A model generated the notes under the pieces. It was not told the origin of the DNA, did not search any database, and saw nothing but the letters and a program-made list of their open reading frames with translations. A DNA stretch of 64,000 bases, taken from the NCBI RefSeq assembly GCF_963666145.1, contig NZ_OY762614.1, positions 2,404,001 to 2,468,000 on the forward strand. Direction: 5' to 3'. The stretch comes from an uncultured Desulfobacter sp. (GTDB lineage Bacteria > Desulfobacterota > Desulfobacteria > Desulfobacterales > Desulfobacteraceae). A program made the translations under genes and the position numbers. Positions 17,275 to 25,847 of this stretch are shown here, one piece after another (within the stretch, counting starts at the first letter, position 1; the number at the start of each line of letters is the position of its first letter).

Positions 17275-18570
17275 CTATTCAATTTCAAAACCGCGTTCGC
17301 CGTGGATGGCACTATCAAGACCGGAGCGCTCATCGTCCGGCGTCACCCGGATTCCGCCGGTGAGCGTTTTGGTAATAAAAATAACAATCAGGGTACCAAT
17401 GGCGGCAAAGGCTGCGGTTCCGATAATGGAAAGCGCCTGGATGCCCAACTGACTCGTATTGCCGTAAAAAAGACCTGTGGCCCCTTCCGTCACTGTGGGG
17501 TTGGCAAACAGACCTGTGGCAAGCGCCCCCCAAATGCCGCAAAGCCCATGGATGCCGAAGGCATCAAGGGAGTCGTCGTACCCAAGCTTATGTTTAATAA
17601 CAGCAACGCCCATATATCCCAAGACACCGGCAACTACGCCAATGGCAAATCCGCCGCCAAGGGAGACAAACCCTGCGGCCGGTGTTATCCCGACCAGGCC
17701 TGCAACGGCACCGGAGGCAAGTCCGAGGACGGTGGGCTTTCCGGAGATCTTCCACTCAGTGAACAACCAGGCGAGCCCGGCAACAGCAGCGGCAGTGTTG
17801 GTCACCATGAACGCGGATGCAGCCACACCGTCGGCGGCCAACTCGCTGCCTGCATTGAAACCAAACCAGCCAAACCACAGAAGGCCCGCACCCAATGCTG
17901 TAAACGCAACAGAGGAAGGGATCATGGCCTCCTTGCCGTAGCCGCTGCGCTTACCAAGGACCAGGGCCAGGACCAGGCCTGACACACCGGCATTAATATG
18001 AACAACGTTGCCGCCGGCAAAATCCAAAGCACCGATATGATGCATCCATCCGCCGCCCCACGCCCAGTTGCATACAGGCGCATAGACAAATGTGACCCAC
18101 AGAACGGTAAACACAATCCAAGAGGAAAATTTCATTCTATCCACAACAGCGCCCAGCACAATGGCAATGGAAATACAGGCAAAGGTCAGCTGGAACAGCA
18201 CAAAAATCAGGGTGGGAATGGAACCGGAAACCGAATTAATGTCAATGCCGGATAAAAACAGATGGCTCAAATTACCGATAAAAAGAGAATCGCTTTCGCC
18301 AAAGGCAAGCGAATATCCCCAGGCCACCCAGACCACGGAGGCCAAACAATAGGCCACAAGCGTCATGGCAATGGTGTTCAGCAAATTTTTGTATCGAGAC
18401 ATACCGCCATAAAATAAAGCCAACCCCGCAGGTGTCATCATCATGACCAGGGCCGTAGACATGGTTACCCACGCCGTATCTCCGGTATCAATGGTGCCGT
18501 CTCCAGCCAGGGCAGGCCATACATTTAACAGGATCAAACCAACGACAATTGCAAAGCGTTTTAACATCAT
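17275..18570 (-). CDS. amt: Ammonium transporter (Amt/Rh family)
   Basis: A 431-aa membrane channel with a cleavable N-terminal signal (to about residue 22, ALA-GD) and about eleven membrane helices. The pore histidines are conserved: GNVVHINAG (H191) and DAFGIHGLCGIWG (H341). It moves ammonium/ammonia into the cell. The C-terminal tail (DDERSGLDSAIHGERGFEIE) is the family's regulatory tail contacted by GlnK. No glnB/glnK lies next to it, unlike the common arrangement. A sigma-54-type promoter upstream fits nitrogen-responsive control. Confidence 0.93.
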   Translation of the reverse strand: MMLKRFAIVVGLILLNVWPALAGDGTIDTGDTAWVTMSTALVMMMTPAGLALFYGGMSRYKNLLNTIAMTLVAYCLASVVWVAWGYSLAFGESDSLFIGNLSHLFLSGIDINSVSGSIPTLIFVLFQLTFACISIAIVLGAVVDRMKFSSWIVFTVLWVTFVYAPVCNWAWGGGWMHHIGALDFAGGNVVHINAGVSGLVLALVLGKRSGYGKEAMIPSSVAFTALGAGLLWFGWFGFNAGSELAADGVAASAFMVTNTAAAVAGLAWLFTEWKISGKPTVLGLASGAVAGLVGITPAAGFVSLGGGFAIGVVAGVLGYMGVAVIKHKLGYDDSLDAFGIHGLCGIWGALATGLFANPTVTEGATGLFYGNTSQLGIQALSIIGTAAFAAIGTLIVIFITKTLTGGIRVTPDDERSGLDSAIHGERGFEIE

Positions 18571-18600
18571 AGTGTCCTCTTCTCAGGTTAAAGCGGTTAA

Positions 18601-18630
18601 CTTACAAAAAAAAATCATTTTTTTTGTAAG
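18601..18630. repeat. A/T inverted repeat in the amt leader
   Basis: CTTACAAAAAAAA and TTTTTTTTGTAAG form a perfect 13-bp palindrome with a 4-base centre, in the predicted 5' untranslated region 30 bases before the amt ATG. It could be an mRNA hairpin or a binding site. Confidence 0.5.
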
Positions 18631-18663
18631 TACATATTAATCAACAAATTTGTTTTTGCATTT

Positions 18664-18681
18664 TAGCAAATGTCATACCAG
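18664..18681 (-). promoter_or_regulatory. Sigma-54 promoter candidate for amt
   Basis: The minus strand reads CTGGTATGACATTTGCTA. The invariant GG (-24) and GC (-12) are separated by exactly ten bases, and TTGCT matches the -12 box. The predicted start site gives a leader of about 85 bases. Nitrogen-regulated sigma-54 control is typical of amt genes. Confidence 0.6.
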
Positions 18682-18956
18682 ACACCCCGCAACGTCGACA
18701 GAAGCAGAGGTAATTATTTGAAATTACAGACATAATAATAGAACGAAACACTGCATACAAAATCACATACAAAACACAACCCATTTTTTAATCCACAAAA
18801 ATGTAAACTTAAAGTCAAAATCATCATACAAAAATGTTGTTTTCCAATGGTATACCTTAAGTATCGCTATATTTCTCAGATTTCAAGCGAAATATGCAGG
18901 CAAAATCAAATAATAGCAGAAATGATGATTGAATAAAAAACATAATTGTAACTTTA

Positions 18957-21947
18957 TTAAAGACGGGATATTTCACTGACGGTTAATGAAATTGCCCCCC
19001 AACCATTTTCCACCCTGCCGGAAAGAAGATAGGGATATCCATTATCAAGAAGATGGGAAAAACGGGCATATGCCCTGGGGAAAAATACGGTCTCCACCAC
19101 CCCGGTATCATCCTCAAAGGTAAGAAATTTCATAGCCTCCCCCTGTCGGGTCTTTACAAGCTTGCCTGTAATCAGCCAGCCTGCAAAACGGATGTGCCGG
19201 CCCACCATATTAGGCAGATCTACAGCTTTAATTGCGTTCAGATCTTTAAATTTTTCCCTTATGAGCGTCATGGGGTGGCAGGCCGGTAAAAACCCGAGAA
19301 CGGCAAATTCCCGGCGAAGCCGTTGACGTGGCGTGTCCCCGGGCAAATCGGGGATGTCATGTATATCCGGCCCAAACAGATCCACCCCGTCCGCCATGGA
19401 CCGTTGACCGGCCTGCCAGAGGCAATACGCCCAGGCTAAAGCCCCGCGGCTTTTACCCGGCAAAAGAGCGTCAAGACAGCCGCTGTCCGTCAGGGCACGG
19501 GCCTCATCCTCCCGGGGAGCAATGCGGCTAAAAAAATCAAAGACATCTGAAAACATACGCCCCTGCCGTTCCAAAACAATTTTATCCATGGTTGCCCGAC
19601 CCAAATTTTTTACCGCCATGAGCCCGACCCGGATCTCATGCTTAATGCCGCACCAGCGCACCTGGCTGTATCGAACATCAGGCCCCAGAATCGTCACCCC
19701 CATACGCCGGGCTTCGGACACATAGGCAAAGGTGGAATAAAAACCGCCCTGATTGGATATAACGGCGGCCATGAATTGCGCAGGATAATGGGTCTTAAGA
19801 TATGCGGCCTGGAACGAGACCCGGGCATAAGATGCCGAATGGGGCTTGCAAAAAGAGTAGCCGGAAAACGACAGGATCATATCCCAGATCCGATCAACAG
19901 CACCCAACGCAACACCTTTGCGCCGAGCACCCTCAAAAAATTCAGCCCGGAAAACCTCAAGTTTTTTGTGTCTCTCTTTTTTGGACATAACCTTGCGCAG
20001 TTCATCGGCCCGGGCATGGGTAAAACCGGCCAACCGGACCGCAGCCTTTGACACATCCTCCTGGAACACCATGATGCCGAAGGTTTCATCCAAAAGCCCG
20101 GCCATTAAAGGGTGAAGCGGCTCCCACACACCCGAATGCAGACGTTCAAGATATTCGTTGATAAATTCATTGGCCGCGGGCCGGATGATGCTGGAATGGA
20201 TGACCAGATGCCGAAAATCACCCTGGCCGGATTTTTTCTGGAGCAGGCGCATGGCCGGACTTTCAATGTAAAAACACCCCATGGTCCGGCCCTGGGCCAC
20301 CTGCTGCTGGGTGGCCGGGTCATCTTCCGGATCAATGTCCTGAAAATCGGTAAACGCGCCCCGGGTCTCCCGGATTGAGGCAATGCAGTCCCGGACAACA
20401 CCCAGACTGCGGTTGCCCAGAAGATCAATTTTAACAAGACCCGCAGCCTCTGCGCCCTCTTTTTCCCATTGGATGACAGGAATCCCCTTGGGGGCATCTT
20501 CCACGGGGGCATAGGTGTCAATGGGGCCCGGGGTGATCACAACACCACCGGGATGAACAGACAGATGCCTGGGGGTTTCGATCAGCCTGCCGGCAAGATG
20601 AATGATCCTTGGCCAGGGATCAGTCCACCGGGATGGCCGCCCGGAATGGTCTGCGTTAAAAGCATTGGCACCCCTTAAAAATGGATTATCCCGGCGCAAC
20701 CGGGAGATTCCCTGCTTGATCTCAGCTTCGGGCAGGCCGAACACCCGGGCGGTTTCCCGTACCGCCATCCGGGGCTGGAACAAAATATGACTTGCCACCA
20801 TGGCAGACCTCCCCTGGAACCGACTCAGCACATGGTTGAGCACGGTATCCCGTTCATCCCATGCAAAATCCACATCAATATCCGGGGGATCACGGCGTTC
20901 CGAATTTAGAAACCGTTCAAAATAGAGGTTGTGCTTGATGGGGCATACGTTGGTGATCCCCAGACAATAGGCCACGATGGACGCGGCACCCGACCCCCTG
21001 CCGCAGGTGCGCGAGGCCTGTTTCACAATATCGGCCACCACCAGAAAATAGGCGGAAAAACGTGTTTGTTCAATAATGGTCAACTCGTGATCAATGCGCC
21101 GGATCACCGGACCAGAGAGGCTTGCCCCATATCGTTTTATGGCACCGGCCATGGTTTTTTCCCGCAGCAGCGAGGCACATGTCTGTCCTGAAGGCGGCGG
21201 ATACGGAGGCATGACAATGCCAAACTTCGGTCCTGTAAATTCAATTCGTTCGGCCAGAACCCTTGTGGCGGTTACAGCTTCGGGCATGGCGGCAAATTTG
21301 TGAAGATAATATTCGGGGCTGCCTAAAAAAGCGCCGGCCGGGACAACCTGTTCAACAGAGATCCGGGAAAGGCTGGTTTTGGCGTCAATGGCCCGCAGCA
21401 ACGCGTGGACCTCATGATCCCCGAGGGATAGAAAATAACTGTCCGGAACTGCAACCACGGGCAAATTTGCCGCCCGGGCCGCCCGGCACAGGGGATGGTT
21501 GCGGGAAACCGGGGCGCGCCCGATACAGGCGGCAAGATCCAGATCCGCGCCCCGGCGACAAAGCCCATGCCAGCGGGCCAGGCATTGAACCGACGAAGTC
21601 AAAAGAATCAGGCCCTGCCCAAGGGTCGGTACGACTTGTTCCAGGTTAAAATCCGAGCCCCTGTGGCGCCGAGTCAGCAGCCGGCACAGGTTGGCGTAAC
21701 CCGCGCTGTTTTTTACCAGGGCAACAACCTTTGCACCCGTCTTTGGATCATTGATTTCAGCCCCCACCACGGGCCGTAAATCATACTCGGCACAGGCTTC
21801 AAGAAACGGCCACAATCCGTAAAGGTTATTGGTATCCGTCAGCGCAAGCGCTTTGTACCCCAGCACCTTTGCCCGGAGGCACAATTCCCGGACACCTGGA
21901 ACACCCCGCATCAGAGAGTAATGGGAGTGGACGGCCAGGGGGATCAT
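18957..21947 (-). CDS. dnaE2: Error-prone DNA polymerase DnaE2 (ImuC)
   Basis: A 996-aa C-family polymerase. The N-terminal PHP domain starts LAVHSHYSLMRG, the palm contains the catalytic PDIDVDF (D356, D358), and the C-terminal OB-fold (FAGWLITGKLVKTRQGEAMKFLTFED) is present. Its length and its place after imuB identify it as DnaE2/ImuC rather than the replicative DnaE. It carries out translesion synthesis in the SOS response with ImuB. The start ATG overlaps the imuB stop (ATGA), implying coupled translation. As part of the lexA operon it should be induced by DNA damage. Confidence 0.9.
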   Translation of the reverse strand: MIPLAVHSHYSLMRGVPGVRELCLRAKVLGYKALALTDTNNLYGLWPFLEACAEYDLRPVVGAEINDPKTGAKVVALVKNSAGYANLCRLLTRRHRGSDFNLEQVVPTLGQGLILLTSSVQCLARWHGLCRRGADLDLAACIGRAPVSRNHPLCRAARAANLPVVAVPDSYFLSLGDHEVHALLRAIDAKTSLSRISVEQVVPAGAFLGSPEYYLHKFAAMPEAVTATRVLAERIEFTGPKFGIVMPPYPPPSGQTCASLLREKTMAGAIKRYGASLSGPVIRRIDHELTIIEQTRFSAYFLVVADIVKQASRTCGRGSGAASIVAYCLGITNVCPIKHNLYFERFLNSERRDPPDIDVDFAWDERDTVLNHVLSRFQGRSAMVASHILFQPRMAVRETARVFGLPEAEIKQGISRLRRDNPFLRGANAFNADHSGRPSRWTDPWPRIIHLAGRLIETPRHLSVHPGGVVITPGPIDTYAPVEDAPKGIPVIQWEKEGAEAAGLVKIDLLGNRSLGVVRDCIASIRETRGAFTDFQDIDPEDDPATQQQVAQGRTMGCFYIESPAMRLLQKKSGQGDFRHLVIHSSIIRPAANEFINEYLERLHSGVWEPLHPLMAGLLDETFGIMVFQEDVSKAAVRLAGFTHARADELRKVMSKKERHKKLEVFRAEFFEGARRKGVALGAVDRIWDMILSFSGYSFCKPHSASYARVSFQAAYLKTHYPAQFMAAVISNQGGFYSTFAYVSEARRMGVTILGPDVRYSQVRWCGIKHEIRVGLMAVKNLGRATMDKIVLERQGRMFSDVFDFFSRIAPREDEARALTDSGCLDALLPGKSRGALAWAYCLWQAGQRSMADGVDLFGPDIHDIPDLPGDTPRQRLRREFAVLGFLPACHPMTLIREKFKDLNAIKAVDLPNMVGRHIRFAGWLITGKLVKTRQGEAMKFLTFEDDTGVVETVFFPRAYARFSHLLDNGYPYLLSGRVENGWGAISLTVSEISRL

Positions 21948-23179
21948 GGCACAGCAGATTTCCCCGGCAGATTTAAAGCGGCCCCAAGGGTGATGGATCC
22001 CGGCCCAAACCGCTCACCGATACGGATGGCCGCCCGTTGCACTTTACAAGTTCTCTCTTTTTTGGGGTCCCTGACCACCGTTTGAAACAGGTCGGCCTGG
22101 ACAGGCAAAAAAGACTGATCCGTCGGCGCGGGCAGCGTGTTGCAAGCAAGACTGATATGCCGGATGCGAACCCTGCGTTTCCAGGTGCGTGCAAACAGCG
22201 CCCAGACCGACCTGAACATGAAAAGGCTGCTGTCCTGTATCCGGGTACATCTGCCATGATGCTGGATACCATCGGCATAGGACAGACACAGGGTTAAACG
22301 ACTGGCAGACGCCCGGCTGCGCGCCAGATCCCGGCTAAGCTGACGACTCAACAGAGCAATGCAGGCTTTGAGTTCGTCCTGATCATTGGTATCTGTGGCA
22401 AATTCATGGTCAACAACCAGATCCAGTGTCTGTCCGGACGCCGGATTTGAAGTCGAAACGCACGAACCCACAGGATTGGTGTCTATCCCTTGAATCATCT
22501 GATGAATGAGATACGCCCTGTCCGCAAAGGGGATGGCCAGCTGGGCCGGGGTCAGCTGCCGCAGATGAAACACCGTTTCAAGATTGAACCGGGCGGCAGC
22601 CCGGGCTTCACCGCGACTGATGCCGGGCAACAGCTTCAGGGGAAAGGGCGCAAGGAAATCAGCCTCTTCTCCGGGCCCCACAATGTACTCCCCCAGGGGC
22701 TTGACCAGCCGGGTGGCAGCCTTGGCCACCAATTTATTGGTGGCAAGGGACCAGACAGGGTCTAATCCCATCTGTTTTTTGACAGCTTTTTTCAACCGGA
22801 AGGCCACATCAGGGCCCGGGCCGTACATTCTTGTCGTGCCGGTGATATCCAAAAAAAGATGGCCGTCTCCCATGCCGGATTCCACGGCCGGGGTCACTGC
22901 CAGGCCCAGCCGGGTGATCTCTTTCATGGCTTTTGCATACCGGTCAAAACGAGGCGGCAGAACCTGGATGCGCCGGCGCCGGGACAATACCTGTGACAGG
23001 GGCATACTTTTTCGAACGCCCTCCCGGAAGGCCGGTTCATTCATGTCATACACCACAGCCCGGGGAGCGCCCAATGGCGCAATCACCACGGGACGGTCTT
23101 GTAAAGCGACAGATGACATGGTCTCCAGCCGGGCGGCAAAATCCGCAATGTTCAGATGGATGATGGCCCGGGGCCTCAT
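21944..23179 (-). CDS. imuB: ImuB-like inactive Y-family polymerase subunit
   Basis: A 411-aa Y-family (DinB/UmuC-like) protein. The residues that bind catalytic metal in active enzymes are replaced: the first-motif aspartate is N10 (IIHLNIADF), and the Asp-Glu pair before the LDITG strand is G106-H107. Active Y-family polymerases have HVD and SIDEA at these places. Loss of these acids is the hallmark of ImuB, which acts as an adaptor for DnaE2. A candidate beta-clamp motif, QADLF, is present at 361-365. It is coupled by ATGA overlaps to the DUF72 gene upstream and to dnaE2 downstream. Confidence 0.85.
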   Translation of the reverse strand: MRPRAIIHLNIADFAARLETMSSVALQDRPVVIAPLGAPRAVVYDMNEPAFREGVRKSMPLSQVLSRRRRIQVLPPRFDRYAKAMKEITRLGLAVTPAVESGMGDGHLFLDITGTTRMYGPGPDVAFRLKKAVKKQMGLDPVWSLATNKLVAKAATRLVKPLGEYIVGPGEEADFLAPFPLKLLPGISRGEARAAARFNLETVFHLRQLTPAQLAIPFADRAYLIHQMIQGIDTNPVGSCVSTSNPASGQTLDLVVDHEFATDTNDQDELKACIALLSRQLSRDLARSRASASRLTLCLSYADGIQHHGRCTRIQDSSLFMFRSVWALFARTWKRRVRIRHISLACNTLPAPTDQSFLPVQADLFQTVVRDPKKERTCKVQRAAIRIGERFGPGSITLGAALNLPGKSAVP

Positions 23180-23964
23180 GACTGATGACCGAGAATATTG
23201 ATTAGCCGCCGGCAGTTATTGGGTGCCTGACCTCTGACATGATTATTGAAAAACACAGCGCCCGTATCTGCGGCAGGGGCAAGGGTTTTAGAAATGATGT
23301 CGGCAAGACTTTTAAGTTCGGTCTCGCTGTAATTGTAGTCAAATTGTTTCTGCATATTGCCGGATCGCCATCCCTGGCTGTTCCTGCCGTGCAGCCGCAG
23401 GTAAAAAAGCCGGGGATTGGTCACAATATCCAGCCGGGGGAACAGACTGGGCAGATCCGGCCCGTCCACGGTCACCAGGGTGACTCCCCGCCGTTCAAAC
23501 TCATAAAACACCTTGTCATGGATCCAGGAAGGATGCCGGAATTCAACGGCCACAGGCAACCCCGAAAGCTCATCCAGCAAGGCGGCCAGGTAAATACGCC
23601 GTTCCGGGGTGCGCATAAAATAAGGCGGTAGCTGTACCAGTATGCACAAAAGAGAGCCCGCAGCTTCCAAAGGGGCGATGCCCTGGCGAAACATCAGCAC
23701 ATCCCGGAGCCATCCGGTTTTATCCACTTCATGGGTCATGGTCCGGGTGAGTTTGACGCTGAATTTGAACCCGTCGGGCACCTGGGCAACCATCCGTTCC
23801 AGGGACCGGGCCTTGGGCATCTGATACCAGGTATAGTTAAGTTCCGTGGCCTTAAACAGCCGGGCATAGGCCGGCAGCATACCGGCCGCATGGGTGCCGG
23901 CCGGATAGACGCCTGCATCCACCCACTCCGCATAGGAGTAGCCGCTGGTACCGGCACACAGCAT
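23176..23964 (-). CDS. DUF72 (YecE-like) protein in the SOS mutasome operon
   Basis: A protein of about 262 aa. MLCAGTSGYSYAEW at the start, FKATELNYTWYQ, FKFSVKLTRTMTH, PVAVEFRHPSW and the late VFFNNHVRGQAPNN are the conserved blocks of the DUF72/YecE family, a TIM-barrel of unknown biochemical role. The frame extends upstream to 24009 (TTG), overlapping lexA, but the family-like N-terminus favours ATG 23964 (or GTG 23970), just after the lexA stop. The end overlaps the imuB ATG. It occupies the place where imuA (a RecA/SulA-like protein) sits in many imuB-dnaE2 clusters; a shared role in damage tolerance is inferred from context only. Confidence 0.8.
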   Translation of the reverse strand: MLCAGTSGYSYAEWVDAGVYPAGTHAAGMLPAYARLFKATELNYTWYQMPKARSLERMVAQVPDGFKFSVKLTRTMTHEVDKTGWLRDVLMFRQGIAPLEAAGSLLCILVQLPPYFMRTPERRIYLAALLDELSGLPVAVEFRHPSWIHDKVFYEFERRGVTLVTVDGPDLPSLFPRLDIVTNPRLFYLRLHGRNSQGWRSGNMQKQFDYNYSETELKSLADIISKTLAPAADTGAVFFNNHVRGQAPNNCRRLINILGHQS

Positions 23965-23974
23965 CTCCACCGGA

Positions 23975-24613
23975 TTATTCCCCCTCCATGGCCTGGGCGG
24001 GACGGACAATACCGATCACCTTGCCCTGGATCATGATATCATCAAACCCATAGGTCTGGGGTTTAAACGCCGGATTTTCCGGGCGCAGTTCAATGTGGTC
24101 GGCATGCAGAAAAAACCGTTTGACCGTGGCTTCCTCTCCGTTGATCAGGGCCACCACAATCTCCCGGTCCACGGCATACTGACGGGGCCTGCTGATGGCA
24201 ATGTCCCGATGAAGGATACCCGCGCCCGTCATGGATTGCCCCTGAACCTTCAGGGCAAACAGATTGTCGCCGGGATACAGGGTGTCGTCCACCACCAGGC
24301 TGCCGTCCCACTCCTGGGTGGCATAGATGGGAAGCCCGGCGGTGATCTGTCCTACAATGGGGATAATTTTTTTACGATGATCCGCCTGGGCGGCACCGCT
24401 TTTATCCAGGACAACAATGTCCCTGCTGTACCGGCCCATTCTGCGGATATACCCTTTTGTTTCAAGAAGTTTCAGGGTCTGCGCCACAGCCGCATGGCTG
24501 ATGGCAAGGCGTTTTGCCATCTCTCTGAGGCTTGGCGTTTCTCCGGATTGCCCCAATGAAGATCTCAAATAGCCCATCACTTTTTCTTGTTTTTCTGTAA
24601 GCTTTGGCCTCAT
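23975..24613 (-). CDS. lexA: LexA repressor of the SOS response
   Basis: A 212-aa LexA. The N-terminal winged helix-turn-helix spans about 1-70. The self-cleavage bond is A92-G93 (GQITAGLPI), with catalytic serine S127 (VQGQSMTG) and lysine K165 (EEATVKRFF). On RecA activation it cleaves itself and releases the SOS genes. It is the first gene of the lexA-DUF72-imuB-dnaE2 operon, so the mutasome is under direct self-regulated control. The DNA-recognition helix (ISHAAVAQTLKLLETKGY) differs from the E. coli type, so its operator is likely non-canonical. The window may not hold the only lexA in the genome. Confidence 0.93.
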   Translation of the reverse strand: MRPKLTEKQEKVMGYLRSSLGQSGETPSLREMAKRLAISHAAVAQTLKLLETKGYIRRMGRYSRDIVVLDKSGAAQADHRKKIIPIVGQITAGLPIYATQEWDGSLVVDDTLYPGDNLFALKVQGQSMTGAGILHRDIAISRPRQYAVDREIVVALINGEEATVKRFFLHADHIELRPENPAFKPQTYGFDDIMIQGKVIGIVRPAQAMEGE

Positions 24614-24648
24614 TTTTGCTGTAATCTTTTTCCGTTGTTTTTTAAATC

Positions 24649-24677
24649 AATATGGCAAATGTCACATTCAATGTCAA
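24649..24677 (-). promoter_or_regulatory. Probable lexA promoter
   Basis: On the minus strand TTGACA (24677-24672) is followed after 17 bases by CATATT (24654-24649), giving a leader of about 30 bases. The -35 box lies within the repeated TGACATT heptamers, suiting repression by a protein bound there. Confidence 0.55.
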
Positions 24678-24718
24678 TGCCAATGTAAAGCTTATTGTGA
24701 ATGTATGCAAAAATGTAT
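24658..24718. repeat. Direct heptamer repeats with 12-bp period upstream of lexA
   Basis: AATGTCA begins at 24658 and 24670, and AATGTAA at 24682, each 12 bases apart. Two more copies (AATGTAT) begin at 24700 and 24712, again 12 apart. ACATTCAATGT (24664-24674) is also a perfect palindrome. The array overlaps the lexA promoter and is a candidate LexA operator. Confidence 0.6.
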
Positions 24719-24838
24719 ATGAAAAAGTTAAATATTGACAAACCAGAATTCAATGGGCTACAGAAAATAATACCCATGGGACAATTTGTATGATGCTATT
24801 TAAAGCATTTTTAAGATGTTAACCTTAATGGATTTGCG

Positions 24839-25606
24839 ATGGCTCAATTAGAACTTAAAGAAATCAGTGTACGGTTTGGCGGGCTCCTTGCTCTGTCCAA
24901 ATTGAGTTTTACCATCGGCAACGGCCGGGTTGTCGGGCTCATTGGACCCAACGGCGCAGGAAAAACAACGGTTTTCAATGTGCTGACCGGTGTGTATCAG
25001 GCCTCCGAGGGCGACGTGATATTTAACGGCAAAAGCATCAAGGGCAAACGCCCCTATGTTATCTTTGAAAAAGGGATTGCCAGAACATTTCAAAATATCC
25101 GTCTGTTTTCAGCCATGACGGCCGTTGAAAACGCCATGGTAGCCCGCCACTGCAGAACCGGAAAAGGGATTATCGGCGCCCTCCTGCATACCCCCTCCCA
25201 GAAACGGGAAGAGGCCTGGATCAGGGAAAAAGCAATGGAGGCGCTCAAATTCATGGGTGTGGATAAATATGCAGACACAGTGGCGTCCAATCTGCCCTAT
25301 GGCCTCCAGCGGCGTCTGGAAATTGCCAGGGCCATTGCATCCGAACCCCAGGTGCTGCTTTTGGACGAACCCGCCGCCGGCATGAACCCCAGCGAGTCCG
25401 CAGAATTGATGCATGATATTGCCCGCATGAAAGACCTTGGCATTGATGTGCTTTTGGTGGAACACGACATGAAAGTGGTCATGGGCGTGTGTGACCATAT
25501 TGTTTGTGTTGACCATGGCGTGAAAATCGCCGAAGGCTCCCCTTCTGAGATCCAGAATGACCCCAATGTAATAGAGGCATATCTTGGTCAGCCTGCCAAC
25601 CAATAA
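24839..25606 (+). CDS. livG: Branched-chain amino acid ABC transporter ATPase LivG
   Basis: A 255-aa ABC ATPase. Walker A GPNGAGKTT is at 36-44, the signature region is PYGLQRRLEIARA, and Walker B LLLDEPAAGMN is followed by a LivG-type tail (PNVIEAYLG). It powers import of leucine, isoleucine, valine or related amino acids together with LivF. The gene stands ahead of livK, separated by about 240 bases, whereas livG usually sits between livM and livF. It diverges from lexA; a TTGACA-like element lies in the gap. Confidence 0.9.
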   Translation: MAQLELKEISVRFGGLLALSKLSFTIGNGRVVGLIGPNGAGKTTVFNVLTGVYQASEGDVIFNGKSIKGKRPYVIFEKGIARTFQNIRLFSAMTAVENAMVARHCRTGKGIIGALLHTPSQKREEAWIREKAMEALKFMGVDKYADTVASNLPYGLQRRLEIARAIASEPQVLLLDEPAAGMNPSESAELMHDIARMKDLGIDVLLVEHDMKVVMGVCDHIVCVDHGVKIAEGSPSEIQNDPNVIEAYLGQPANQ

Positions 25607-25847
25607 ACAGCCATGGATGAACCTGGCCGACCAACTTGACCGGACCAGTCCCCGGGTTCCCCCCAACGAATATTAAAACAAGATTAAAATCATATTAAAA
25701 TAAAAATATAGGCGGAAAATACACAGACGTTTTTATAAAAAAAAGCAGCCCCGGGCCGACCTGGTTTTCACCGGCGTTCAGCCCACAACGAAAGTCATAA
25801 AACCTGTGGAGGTTAAGACTTTCATATAAAATTTTTTAGGAGGAAAA

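Larger units (their letters stand above)
18571..18956. other. A/T-rich intergenic region upstream of amt, downstream of dnaE2
   Basis: No gene was seen. It holds the inverted repeat at 18601-18630 and the sigma-54-like promoter at 18664-18681. The remaining part to 18956 is A/T-rich and could include activator binding sites, but none was defined. Confidence 0.5.

Noticed and set aside
17245..17982. Plus-strand 245-aa frame opposite amt
   Set aside because: Low-complexity antisense of membrane helices; amt is clearly the true gene.
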